Positions 13,201 to 23,482 of a DNA stretch of 64,000 bases are shown here, piece by piece. Position 1 is the first letter of the stretch; every line of letters begins with the position of its first letter. The stretch covers positions 632,829 to 696,828 of the forward strand of contig CABFPE010000189.1 in assembly GCA_900660155.1 (NCBI GenBank). The letters are read 5' to 3'. The stretch is from Hofstenia miamia. Lineage: Eukaryota; Xenacoelomorpha; Acoela; Hofsteniidae. The notes under the pieces are model-generated. The model was not told the origin of the DNA and ran no database searches. It saw only the letters and a program-made list of their open reading frames with translations. The translations under genes were made by a program, and so were the position numbers.

Positions 13201-13900
13201 ATATTTAGAGGTAGGAGTTCATCCAAAAGATAGACAGCATCAACAACCATTTTAGCGAAGAATTCCTTATGGGCTGCAACTAGCTTAGAGCTAAGGGTAG
13301 TCGCAGCGCATTTTTCTAGTAGTTCTCTTTGTTCTCTAAAGAATAACATGAATTTTTGGTGGATTCAATAAAAAATTCAGATGTCTAAGCAGTTAATATA
13401 CAAATGTAAGTGATCTTACAATTATGTATAAAAAAATTTTAAATTCTGAGATGTTTATAAATTACTCAAGAATTACTCCACTAAACGCATACTAACAATA
13501 AATGATATTAGTGATTCATTTAAAGTTCTTACGTTTTATACCTTATGTTAACGCTGTATAAATTTTTTATGTCACTAATGGAAACAATGCGCCATTACAT
13601 TCTATCACCATTATCAAATAAATAGTGAAATCTTGCACATAATTTCAATGTTTGTAAAATGTATGTACAAATGATAAATATGCGTTTTAAACATTGAAAA
13701 TATTGTAAAAAGTGATTTTTATATAAATTCCGTACAAGGCGGCAATGGTTAGAAGACACTTGTACAAAACAAAACAATTTTGCGTACAAAAGAATTAATG
13801 AATGCTTCATCAACATCCAATTAAACAAATTTTGAAATATAATTAAAAACGAAGTACCAATAATTGCAGAAACACTACAAACAGAAATAAATTAGATCAA

Positions 13901-13937
<37 letters not shown>

Positions 13938-16900
13938 TACTGACCATAGTATTGCACCACTAATCTTCACATTTATTTCTGCAATGAGGAATACAATAAC
14001 TTTGATTTATATCACTAAGCTCAATTTTGGCATTGTGAATTCAAATTTTCACAATTTCTTAATGAAAAATATAGTCTTCATGCTATGCTCCTCTGAAGGG
14101 GCACCGTAAAACTTATATCCATAAATAAACATGCCATGTAAATTTTAGTGAATAAATCTAATTCAGTGTAAAAAAAATTGTTTATCTTAAATTTTTGCAT
14201 AAATGCATTCGGCTGTCCTGAAAAATAGACCACACAAATGTTGCTGAAATCCCATTACTTTAAATGAATTTACTTCAAAATCACTGATGTAATAGGATTT
14301 TTACAAACTTTTACTCTTAATGTTTTTAAATTTTCTGAATAAATTCGTACACAAAATTTAGAATAAACTAAATTTTTTACTGTAATTTCGAATTTTTAAC
14401 TTTAAATTATATAGTATGTATATTTATGGGAATAGTTCTTAGGGTGCCCCTTCACAGGAACATAGGATGAAAACTATATTTTTCACTAAAAAATTAGATG
14501 AAAATTTGAATTCACGATACCAAAATTGAGCTTAGGGATAAAAATCAAAGCTATTGTAATCCTCATTGCAGAAATAAATTGTGAAGATACGTGGTGCAAT
14601 ACTTATGGCCAGTACTGTATACAGTACTGGCCAAAACTTTGGGAACACTTTCCAAATTTAGAAATATTTGTGTTTTACACTAAAAAACGCAATGTAGAAA
14701 CAATATAATAACACAATGTAGAAACAATATGATAACACCGTGTAGAAAGTAAATAGTTAATTCAGAAAAACTCACTAATATTTTGTATGTCCGCATTATT
14801 GGCCAAACACGCACCAATACGAATTGACATTGACTCGACCAGCTTTCTACAATAATCATCAGTGATCTATGTGCACCATACCACTTTAATTTGCGACTTC
14901 AGATCGTCGAGTGATGTGCATTGGCGCTTCCTCATGCAGTTTTTGATGTGATGCCAGCAAATTTCTATGACGTTGAGGTCTGGGGAGTTTCCGGCAAGTT
15001 CTCAAGCAGTCGAAAGTCTTGTGATGCAATCCACAGTTTCCGCGAAGCTGCATCAAAATGGGAACTATCTCCTGAATTATTTTGAGGTAGGCCTTGGCTG
15101 TGACTGTCTCGTTGTGAGGAACAACATGCAGACCGGCACGCCAATTCGTAGTTATAGCACCCTAAATTATCACAGAAGGTGCTGAGCGGACAGTTTGTTG
15201 CGTGTAACATGTGTTGAATCTTTGGTTTCTTGGTCGTCGAACGTGTGGCCGGTATGATGTAAACGGGCAAATTTTGGATTCGTCACTAAACATTACTTGA
15301 TGCCACATTTCAGGGGTGTAGTGTTGGTATTGCCTGCAGAAGCGCAACTGGTCTCAAAAATTCATTGAAGGCAATCGGGGTTTGGCTGCCGGTTTGCACG
15401 ATGGAAGGTCAAAGGTAGTATTCAATCGACGCTTAATGATGCGTGTTGATACATTCTGCACTACCACACCTAGAATTGCTTTGACTTCAGAAGATGAAGA
15501 GAATGGTTGATTGACGACGTAACGGTGAATGAGACGGTCAGTCTGAGCGGTTGTCACTTTTGGTTTTACAGACCACTTGCCAGAGGAAAAATTTTGCAGT
15601 TGCTGATAACGAGTAAGTTCTGGATACCGAAGATACTGACACGCCCATTCTAACAGCTATAGCGCGATAATTGTACCTCTCCTCGTACAAGATATGAATT
15701 TGAGCATGCTTTGTTGGTGAAATTTCATTACCACGGACCATATTTCAAACTATAAAGATAGTGGTTTTTCAGTGAAAATGTATTGTGTGAAAATCTAAAG
15801 TTGTGTTAATTTGATTGGCTAAGTGAATCTATTGTAAATTCTAAGAAAAAATTGGGAATTCCAGGAGTTTTACGAAATTTCCAGGAAAAAGCATAAAACG
15901 CGCCAAACTTTTGGCCAGTACTGTATATGTATATATATATATATATATATAGATATATATATATATATATANTATACAGGGTGGTTCTTAAAATGCATCT
16001 AGTTTTTGCAAACCTTAAACTCAGAAATTACAAGTTGTAGAAACTTACTCTTAGACTCATTTTAAACGCCAGAATATGTTCTTCAAATGTGTAAAATCTC
16101 ATGTCAATAAGAAAAATAGTTTATGTATAGGAAACACAAAACTAAGAGGGACTACTGATGTCTTTGCGCACATCAAAAATGAAATTTGAATGTTAAAAAA
16201 TAAGTATAATTTATTTCTATTCTTAATGAAATTATGAGTAAAACCACTGACTCTTAACATTACATATTACAAACACAATGATTTTACTATAAATAATGTC
16301 CACCCTATTTACTAGGCAATTTTGGTATCATATCCCCATACTGCGCATTGCTGTTTTAATCATTTCTGGTTTTTTTAGTACAGTGACACTGAGTAATACG
16401 GTCACGTAATTCTTGTAGGTCAGTTCGTTTTTCATATGACCCCATGAAAAAAGTCGCAAGGAGTTAAATCTGGACCACGGAGTGGACATTCTACATTAAA
16501 TCGCATTCCGACTAAGCGATTTCGAAAAAACATCTCTCAAACTGTTTTTTACCTGGATTTCTCTATGGCATGGAGCTCCGTACTGCATCCAACATATCTT
16601 TCGTAATCTAACATCATAACCCTCCTGTAAACTTGAAATTATCTCATTGTTGGGCATATCAAGGTAACTTTTTCATTTAAATTGTCTTGATAAAAAATTG
16701 GCCCGATTACAAGACTAGAACCGGAAAGCCCCATCCAAACTGAAACCTTTACACCGCAGATTTGCTTTAGAAAAAAAATTATCTGCGGCTGTTTATAAGG
16801 TGAAAATGTTTTAGAATTTTGATGATTTACAGTACCATTCATGTGGAAAGCTGCCTCATCTGAAATCATCAGTAAATCTTTCATGTTTGTTAAGAAACCA

Positions 16901-17623
16901 AGTACAAAAGGTAACTCTCCGTTCAAAGTCAGTATCTAATAATTATTGACGAATCTTGGTCTTATAAGCAAATACTCCTAGAGCCTTTTTAATAATTCCA
17001 ACTACTGTTGACCGTGATAAGTTTGTTCCGTTTTGTTTTATTGAGAAGTTTTATTCAGCAATTTGGTCACGAACTAATTCAATATTTTCTGGAGTTCTTT
17101 TAGTAATACGTCTTCCGGAGTTACTCTTATTCCTGTTTAGAACTGTTTCACGCATAGAAAATTTCATATCAGTATTTCTAACTGTTTTTCCTGGTTACAC
17201 TTCTTCCTTCAAAACATTCTTGATCTCAATGTAAGCTTTGACTATGAATACTCGTCCTTCTTATGACAGTTGCTTTGTTTAAGACGCCTTTGTAAGAGAT
17301 TAATGTATTTTCATGACTTGATATTCTAAATAAGAAACGAACAAGTATTATTTGTGTAGCAGGAATAAAATACTTTATTTACGATTAGAAATAATTATAC
17401 TTATTTTTTAACACTCAAATTTCTGATGTGCGGAAAGACAAAACTAGTCCCTCTTAGTTTTGTGTTTCCTCTACATATACTATTTTTCTGATTGACATGA
17501 GATTTTACACATTTGAAGAACATATTCTGGCGTTTAAAATGAGACTAAGATTAAGTTTCTACGACTTGTAATTACTGAGTTATAACGTTTTCAAGAACTG
17601 GATACATTTTAAAGACCACCCTG

Positions 17624-17655
<32 letters not shown>

Positions 17656-18832
17656 ATGCACAATTTATATATTGCAAGTTTAAGAGTAGCAAAAAATATA
17701 TTGGAATCTTCCACATATAGAGAACAACATCGAGAAATTGTCAGAGAATTCAGTAAATATCAATGAAAAGCTCATAAGATCAAGACTTATTCCAATTTTT
17801 AGTACTTTGAAAACTGAACGAACATCTTTTTAAAAACAAAGACCACATTCCCGAAGACTGAGTTTCTTCAAAAGTTTGAAAATATCAATGTGACAATTAT
17901 ACATTGGAGAAACAAGCCGCCATTTCGGGAAGCGCATAAAAGAGAATATTAATGGACATTTAAATACTGAAATATTTCAAGACCATCATGAAATTAAAAA
18001 AGAAAATTTTAACATCATTATAAAAACTAACAATACAAAAATAGGGGAAGCCTAAACTTAAAGAAATTAGAACGGAACAACACACTGAACAAGCAAATGA
18101 ATACATTTCAAAGATTACATCAATTTTAAATCTTAGCATATAGAAATTATTTTAGTTAATTATAGAGTGTAGATTATAGTTTTGTAAAAAAAAATTTCTG
18201 GGAAAATATTTTTGACGATGATCAATAAAGGATCGAAACGCGTCAAATAATGAATTCAATTTTTTAAAAAAAGAATATGTATATATAATGAATTAATTAA
18301 GCTTACGCGGCCTTTTCTTTCCCTACTTGTACGGCAAGTTCTTTCACCCTAGCAATAGCTAATTGAATAGCTTTCCTATAGCCTTTAATAATTAAGTGAG
18401 AGTGAATTCCCTCTTCAATAAATGGCTTAGCATGTTTAAGAAACTCCCCAGCTAGCATTGTAACTGTAGTTGTACCATCGCCTACCTCAGCATCTTGTGA
18501 CCTTGAAATATCTACTAAAGTTCTAGCAGCAGGATGCACAACATCCAATAATTTTAGAATGGTTGCACCATCATTGGAAATAGTTGTTTTTCCTAAAAAA
18601 GGATATATGTTAGCCTATTCTGAAAAAGTACATTTAAATAAAAATAAAAAAGACCAGCATCAAAAAATTAAAATATACCTCTAGAATCAACAATTAGCTT
18701 GTCCAAGCCACGTGGTCCCAACGTCGTTCTGACTGCATCAACAATAGCTTCGCAAGCATTGATGTTACTAATTAATTGAGGTTTGCCCTGCGATGAATCG
18801 GTGCCTTCTTTTAAAACGATAACCTGAGGCTG
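4313..18832 (-). CDS. CCT7: T-complex protein 1 subunit eta (CCT-eta), 5' exon missing
   Basis: Subunit of the cytosolic TRiC/CCT chaperonin, which folds actin, tubulin and other proteins using ATP. Exons in transcript order: 18679-18832, 18307-18592, 13164-13335, 12960-13124, 11583-12005 (holding an N gap), 11257-11471, 9730-9855, 4313-4542; all have GT donors and AG acceptors and phases join correctly. Landmarks: [10 protein letters not shown] near the N-terminus, [14 protein letters not shown], the ATPase loop [32 protein letters not shown], and an RGRGRGRP tail typical of the eta subunit. Without the gap, the exons hold 1643 nt (about 547 codons), close to the usual 543 residues, so only a few N-terminal residues are missing. 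The first exon, ending before QPQVIVL, was not found; the acceptor is at 18833. The gene is otherwise intact and expanded by transposons in its introns. Confidence 0.95.
4832..4879. repeat. (TA)n tract
   Basis: 48-base TA repeat at the left edge of the GCTGGATAC element in the last CCT7 intron. Confidence 0.9.
4880..5701. mobile_element. candidate MITE with GCTGGATAC sub-repeats
   Basis: About 820 bp between two (TA)n tracts. GCTGGATAC occurs at 4882, 4911 and 4931 (and ACTGGATAC at 4963) on the left, at 5647 and 5670 on the right, and inverted as GTATTCAGC at 5689-5697, with a further inverted variant (GTATCCAAC) at 5485. Both outermost copies point inward, like short terminal inverted repeats. 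No coding capacity is visible. Clustered end motifs and TA seats suggest a non-autonomous TA-target transposon; I do not recognise the family. Confidence 0.5.
5702..5724. repeat. (TA)n tract
   Basis: 23-base TA repeat at the right edge of the GCTGGATAC element. Confidence 0.9.
5725..9729 (-). other. remainder of the last CCT7 intron, nothing recognised
   Basis: This intron runs from 4543 to 9729. Its remaining 4 kb is AT-rich; short open frames (for example around 6700-6900 and 7320-7500) show no family I recognise and have no convincing splice sites or terminal repeats. Confidence 0.5.
10265..10295. repeat. (TA)n tract
   Basis: 31-base TA repeat in a CCT7 intron. Unlike the others it has no recognisable transposon next to it. 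Confidence 0.85.
10632..10707. repeat. 38-bp tandem duplication, two copies
   Basis: Two adjacent copies of a 38-bp unit beginning AAATTTCGATTAAATTTATG (10632-10669 and 10670-10707), essentially identical. They are recent enough to be unchanged. Confidence 0.85.
11677..11804. other. 128-base assembly gap inside a CCT7 exon
   Basis: A run of 128 N splits the exon at 11583-12005. Before the gap (minus strand) the protein reads to ...QQACGG; after it comes [16 protein letters not shown]. Family members read ACGG directly into an SIQT-like stretch, so little or no coding sequence appears to be missing. Confidence 0.9.
12006..12959 (-). other. CCT7 intron with possible decayed coding remnant
   Basis: Intron between exons 12960-13124 and 11583-12005. 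On the minus strand around 12360-12480 one frame reads [20 protein letters not shown], a cysteine-pair stretch that looks like decayed coding sequence, but I recognise no family. Confidence 0.35.
13904..13934. repeat. (TA)n tract
   Basis: TA repeat immediately left of the foldback element starting at 13935. Confidence 0.85.
13935..14617. mobile_element. foldback MITE with long inverted arms
   Basis: The right arm (about 14345-14617), reverse complemented, matches the left arm (13935 to about 14205) with scattered mismatches. Shared stretches include TATTGCACCAC, TTTATTTCTGCAATGAGGA, CTAAGCTCAATTTTGG, GAATTCAAATTTTCA and GAAGGGGCACC. Each arm is about 270 bp around a 140-bp middle. The outer ends read AGTACTG(A/G)CCATA, almost the same terminus as the neighbouring Tc1-like element, so it is probably a non-autonomous derivative mobilised by that family. 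It has no coding capacity and lies in a CCT7 intron. Confidence 0.85.
14622..15923 (-). mobile_element. Tc1-like DNA transposon, decayed
   Basis: The ends CAGTACTGGCCAAAACTTTGG (left) and, inverted, CAGTACTGGCCAAAAGTTTGG (right) flank 1302 bp, with TA on both sides. Minus-strand transposase pieces are spread over three frames. An N-terminal helix-turn-helix piece (about 15600-15741, starting [15 protein letters not shown] with [17 protein letters not shown]) is followed by the VMFSDESKI catalytic-aspartate block near 15270. A C-terminal piece around 14850-15000 includes the SPDLNVIE region. Frameshifts separate the blocks, so the transposase is dead. Confidence 0.85.
15924..15976. repeat. (TA)n tract between two transposons
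   Basis: TA repeat with one undetermined base (15972), separating the Tc1-like element from the mariner-like element. Confidence 0.85.
15977..17623 (-). mobile_element. mariner-like (IS630/Tc1) transposon with about 250-bp TIRs
   Basis: It starts CAGGGTGGTTCTTAAAATG and ends with the inverted CAGGGTGGTCTTTAAAATG, with TA on both sides; 1647 bp. The inverted repeats extend to about 16225 and back from about 17380 and include long identical blocks such as the inverted pair of CATTTTAAACGCCAGAATAT. Minus-strand transposase: a 95-codon piece at 16639-16926 contains [17 protein letters not shown] and [19 protein letters not shown], matching the DEA.F..NG.VN.QN ... VWCG(L/F)....IIGP(F/Y)FF block of Tc3/mariner-type enzymes. 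Upstream parts (to about 17300) are in other frames. The gene is broken; ends are well kept. Confidence 0.85.
17624..17650. repeat. (TA)n tract
   Basis: TA repeat immediately right of the mariner-like element. Confidence 0.85.
17651..18285 (+). mobile_element. Penelope-like retroelement 3' end with GIY-YIG domain
   Basis: One uninterrupted frame near 17896-18055 reads [18 protein letters not shown] and then a charged tail with [10 protein letters not shown]. The YIGETSR..GKRIKEH-type block is the GIY-YIG endonuclease signature that follows the reverse transcriptase in Penelope-like elements. About 150 bp further on comes an untranslated end with a compact fold (18207-18249, listed separately) and an A/T-rich tail before the CCT7 exon boundary at 18307. 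The reverse transcriptase part is not recognisable here, so the copy is 5'-truncated, as is common for these elements. Confidence 0.65.
18207..18249 (+). ncRNA. degenerate hammerhead-like ribozyme motif
   Basis: In order: TATTT (stem I, 5'), core-like TTGACGA (consensus CTGATGA), a bulged T, GATC-loop-GATC (stem II, loop AATAAAG), GAAA, a minimal stem III (AC..GT), GTC cleavage triplet, AAATA (stem I, 3'). Penelope-like elements are known to carry hammerhead motifs with very short stem III. The core departs from consensus at the C3 and U7 positions, so cleavage activity is doubtful. Independently of that model, TTTGACG (18211-18217) and CGTCAAA (18241-18247) form a perfect 7-bp outer inverted repeat. 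Confidence 0.35.
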
Positions 18833-18903
18833 CTAAAAGAATTTTCAATTAAATATATGAAATAAATACAACTAACGAAATTACATTATGGTAACTTAGC
18901 TTA

Positions 18904-20430
18904 CAGTACAGTCGTGAGTACCCTTAGATTAGTCGGTTGAATTTTATCGAAATCTTTTTGGTTCTCTACATTTGTCCCGCGGTAACCCAGCTTGGTGCTT
19001 TGACATCAACAATTTCACAATAAATAGTGAAGGTCGATGTAAATATCGAATGTATTATTTCTTAAAAGGTGTCTGTAGAAAAGCAACCAAATAAAATACA
19101 GTTTAAAGACACGTAAAAATTGTTTTATTTTCCACTTTCGTTTTCTTTATATATTGAAATATTACACATACAAGTGTTCAGTTCGTTATAGTACCTCAAG
19201 ACCAGAACCTAATAAAAAACATGTTTCAATTTATCGTTTTCCTAAACAAATTATCTGTAGAAACTGCCTTGCAGTTTTGTATTTTCAGGTTATATTTGCC
19301 TTTTAACAATGAGAGAGTGTATTATCTATTTCTCTGACCACCTAGCATATTTACAAATGCTCATCAACATTTCATCATTTGATTGATTCTATTATGGTTT
19401 ATGCCTCGCGATTTGGTAGTAGCCATTAATGGAGCATACATTTCAATTTGCATGTCATTTAAAATCAATACCCATTTACAGTTGAATGAAATAAAAATTG
19501 AACCAACTATTGGAGTTGTTCCTCTACAATTTTTGTTAGCAAGGCAAACAATTTCTCACTGCGCAAAAAATAGAAAATATGGTTCTTGAAAGTAGTTCTG
19601 TATGTTTAGGTACTGTGAAGCGTATTTGGAAGAGTTGGAGCTACTAAATTTTTTCAACAAAGAAAAGTTGGTGTTTCGAGAAAAATAGTTGGACAATTAC
19701 CAACTGATCAAAAAACTTTGATGTTTTGGGGAGCTATTTGATCCGATGACAGGAGGGTGCAATACGTTGTGATAAATCAGTAGATTCAATGAAATACCAG
19801 CGCTTTCTGACGATTGGATTACCAATAATATATATCTCATGGTATGTTTTACAGCAGGACAGATCACCAGCACATCGTTCGAATTCTACACAAGCTTTCT
19901 TAGAAGAAAGTCCAATTGGAATGTTCGACAAATGTCCTCCCCAAAGCCCCGATTTAAAAATTATAGAGAATATGTGGCAGATATTAAAAGCAAAAGTGTA
20001 TGAAATACATCCTAAGAACTTAGAAGACATGTGAAAATTTGCTCAAGAAGAATAGGTTTAATTCCTGTAGATACAAACACAAAACTTTACAGTTCACGAC
20101 GTGTTGCGGAAGTACAAAGGCTAGAGGTGGATGTACAGAGTATTAATTTACTAAATAAGATATAAAATGCTATATTATTATTGTTTACATTTTCAGGTAT
20201 ATATTTTTGAATTTTAATAAATTGTTTGTAAAAGGTTTTATTGTATTCAATTCCAATAAATCGATTGCTGTTTCTCTAAAACAGAAATCTCAATTATGGC
20301 TAACGCTTTGTTTGGAATATAGCTAAGAACAACTTAAAGAAGCAAAAATTATGATATATTGTCATATTTCAAAATTGATAACTGTTTTAAGAAAACTTAA
20401 GAGGTTCCCTCTTTTTTATATATGATACTG
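18904..20430 (+). mobile_element. Tc1-like DNA transposon relic
   Basis: A plus-strand piece at 19789-20034 contains VLQQDRSPAHRSNSTQAFL and PQSPDLKIIENMWQILKAK, the second-aspartate and SPDLNPIEN.W blocks of Tc1 transposases. Upstream, 19383-19640 carries other decayed pieces of the same gene. The ends are tentative: CAGTA at 18904 and an inverted TACTG ending at 20430, each beside TA, which gives 1527 bp. Reading frames are interrupted, so it is a dead copy. It lies upstream of the first CCT7 exon found, probably within the gene's first intron. Confidence 0.65.
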
Positions 20431-21239
20431 TAGTCTATGAAGCGCATCAAAATGCATCTATTAAAAAGCACATACCAAGAGTGTTTGGCATATACTATTA
20501 GAATCGGCCACCCTATTCAATTATAAAAATTGTCAATTACCAAGCTTTAATGTAGTAAATTGAATTTATCTTAGCTAAGTCATAAGATTCTAGTGTCACA
20601 GCTCTCTGGACAGATAAATTTGCGCTTTGTTTCTAAATGACTATCAGATTGGAAGCCAGTGCCAGGCATCAACAAATTGAGCCTAGCTCTTCCTCATACT
20701 GAAGCAACGAATTTATTTTCTAGCGACCTAAAGCCAATCGTTGAAGTTGAATGACATTCACAATTGCGTTTGATAAGGTGTGTTTTCTGTGGATTGTTGT
20801 AGTATACAGGAGTTCTCACTATCTTACACTCAAGTTTAGCTTTCGTCCGCGCAGTCTAAAGTTTTGTGCATACAACATTGAGTTTGCTTCACAGTGGCTA
20901 TCATTATGCGCAAATGATCTAAAATCTTAGGCTATTAAAACAGAATTATAGTCATTCAATGTATATGAAATACACTATATACAAATGAGTTACACGGATA
21001 CGAATACAACAGCAATTATATTTTTGAAACACTACAAAATGGTATACATTATTACGGCATAGCCAAAAAAAGAAATTGTTATATAATGAAGTCGAGTTTT
21101 GATTGATTATATTTGTCGCTGTAAAAACAATGAAAATTGATTTAATCAAAAAATAAAATATGCTGATCGTAGAACCATTCAGTGCGCAAGATCGGCTCCC
21201 TCATTCTATTCTCCTTGAAAAATGAAGTTTATTTGGCCT
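20431..21239. other. no gene recognised
   Basis: Between the Tc1-like relic and the LINE. The missing first CCT7 exon could be here or further right, but no short ATG-plus-donor candidate was convincing. Confidence 0.4.
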
Positions 21240-22225
21240 TCATGCTTACCTGTTCAATAATTGTCAGTGTGTCAAAATCAACTCGTCTGTTTCTTCTCCT
21301 GCTCTAGTGGTGCTCTTCAAGGTTCTATGTTTGCTGTTCTATTCTTCCAAGTTGCTATCAACTACCTCCCTCAATCTGACCTCAACTCTCCCTGTCTACT
21401 TTACATTGATGACACTACGATTTTCAACTAATTCTTTTGTCTCTAATCTTGAGCTTTTGTCTACTTGGTCTTCCGTTAACCATCTTGATTTTAGCCCAAC
21501 CAAGACATGTGGTATTTTCTTTTCTGTATTCGCCCTTCTAATTTGCCCCCCGTGAACTTGCTTCTACACCATACTCATTTTAGAGTTCAACTTGCTGCAA
21601 ACTTAAATTGGTCTGGAAATGTGTCCTTGCGCCTCCGCAAAGTTAATTCCTCACTCATTGCCTTCTTCAGAACTGTTCCCTTTAATTCCACGGCTCTACA
21701 TTTCTCCCTGTTGGAGGCCTTCTCGTTCCTTGTTCCACTCTATGGACTGTTTCCAGAAGAGTGCCTTCAAATCGATCTCTCCCTATGTCATACAAAGACG
21801 CTCTTCGCAAATTCTCCACTCTCCCGCTATCACTCTACTTCCATGCCTGTGATCTCCTATTCAATGGTTTACTCACTCGTAAATTGGACCTTGATCTTTT
21901 TGATTTCATGAATTTCTCTAATTCCCTCTCCACTCGCTCTGATGATGCCACTTTCTCCATTTGTCGTCCTAAGAAACATCGCACCCTTCACTCATTTTTT
22001 AATCGTGGTTGTATTGCTGGTAATTACATCTTGATTTCTGTTCCCCGCTGCCGAGCTTCAAGAAATCTTTGATGTCTTTCCTTTATGCTGAGCCCTTCTC
22101 CCACATCACATACTCTTCCATCTGCTAGTACTTTATCTCCTGTGACTGTTCTCGCTGCAATACAATTCGACTTGTTTTATATTTTTGAAGTGTTTGCTTT
22201 TTGCGGCTAATAAAGTCATTCATTC
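21240..22225 (+). mobile_element. LINE 3' half (CR1/jockey-like), decayed
   Basis: Reverse-transcriptase blocks are readable: GALQGSMFAVLFFQVAINYL matches the G.PQGS.L.P.LF..YINDL motif, and CLLYIDDTTIFN is the catalytic YADD-type block (IDD here). Downstream come LNWSGNVSLRLRKVNSSL and a C-terminal thumb-like region to about 21910. The copy ends in CTAATAAAGTCATTCATTCATT, a short simple-repeat tail of the kind CR1/jockey LINEs carry. Frameshifts and stops interrupt it. Its C/T-rich strand keeps several CpGs, unlike the region right of 24500. Confidence 0.8.
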
Positions 22226-23290
22226 ATTAGATTCAAAAGCAATTTATTGCTACAATAAACTTGTACAAAAAGCTATAAACTACAAAACTACAAAAAGCTA
22301 TTTACAAAAATAATAAATATATATAATATTAAAATTTTTGTGTGTGTGTGGGTGTATTGTGTGTGTGTGTGCATTTTATACAAAATTTTCAAATGTATTA
22401 TTGTCGTTAAGTAGGCATTGTCTATTAAAGAGGAATGTTCGCAATTTCTTTCTGAATTTTTTGTAAATTTTTCAAATTTAATTTCTCTATTTAAGTTATT
22501 CCATAATTTAGTTGCTGTGTGGTGAAAACTATTAAAATATGTATCCAAGAATAAAAATGTTTGAAAACGTTCATTTAATTTAATATACTGTTTTAAAAAC
22601 GAAATTGCGGCCTGGCCAAATTTGAAGTTAAATAATATTGATAACATATGCATTTGAATTTGGCAATAAGGGGATAATATTTTGTTTTTTAATCGGTAAT
22701 CGGATGCATTGTCATGATTTTGTGCAAAATTGAGTGTTTTAATGGACCAATTGAAGGTTTTAGACAGGAGGATGCGATGTTTTGAATTAATATTTGTAAA
22801 GAGGAATGAGCAATATTGAAAGTGTGAAAGGCAGAGTGCATTTATTATTTGTTTGTCATACGTATTTGAAATATTTCTGAGATGATAAAGATACCTAACT
22901 CCAGAAGCCATTTTTTTTAATTTTAGCCATGAAGAATCATTGTCAATTTAAACACCTAAATAGTTAATAGATTCACGTTGTTTATTGGTACATTATTTAA
23001 TTTAAGCATTATGTTTTTTATGAGATTTCTATTTATTTGTCTTAGGGGAAAATATTACGAATTGTGTTTTTTCAATATTTTCTTTCAATTGATAATTTGA
23101 GAAATATTTTGTAATATTTTCGATGTCATACTGGGGATTTTTAGTTTCATGAAAGGCATTTATATCAGTACTTATAAGACAGGTATCATATGCATATTGA
23201 TAAATTTTACTGTTTTTTACCTGTTGAGTTATATCATTAACATAGATTGCCCTGTGAAACCCCACTGTCCTTTACAATATATTTTGATTA
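22226..23290 (-). mobile_element. second LINE 3' part (CR1/jockey-like), opposite strand
   Basis: The minus strand carries YQYAYDTCLISTDI (catalytic block, with YDT in place of DDT) at 23029-23265. A 207-codon open frame follows (22288-22911) with ASGVRYLYHLRNI, QIINALCLSHFQYCSFLF and KLWNNLNREIKFEKF, the classic C-terminal region of CR1/jockey-type polymerases. Its 3' end near 22230 meets the 3' tail of the plus-strand LINE. The reading frame is interrupted between the two blocks. Confidence 0.8.
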
Positions 23291-23310
23291 AGTATAACTC
23301 TTCGCTGTCG

Positions 23311-23418
23311 ATTTTTATTATTATTATTATTATTATTATTGTTATAGCGCTGAATAGTATTGAACGCCATTATAAGATTTTGTATTCAACGCTATTATAA
23401 TATGTGAGGTTTAATAAT

Positions 23419-23450
<32 letters not shown>

Positions 23451-23465
23451 GAATAATAATTATAT
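23311..23465. repeat. (TTA)n ... (TAA)n hairpin unit
   Basis: A (TTA)n run (23316-23340) and a (TAA)n run (23412-23463) flank a 70-bp core that contains GCGCTGAATAGTATTGAACG and, inverted, GTATTCAACGCT. The two runs are mutually complementary, so the unit could fold into one long hairpin. The core motif resembles GCTGGATAC/GTATTCAGCG of the element at 4880-5701. Confidence 0.55.
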
Positions 23466-23482
23466 GTACTGCTTCGACAGCA

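Noticed and set aside
21241-21300. First exon of CCT7 ending at the CAG|GTAAGC-like donor on the minus strand near 21250
   Set aside because: No ATG in frame upstream of that donor, and the same bases are explained by the plus-strand LINE.
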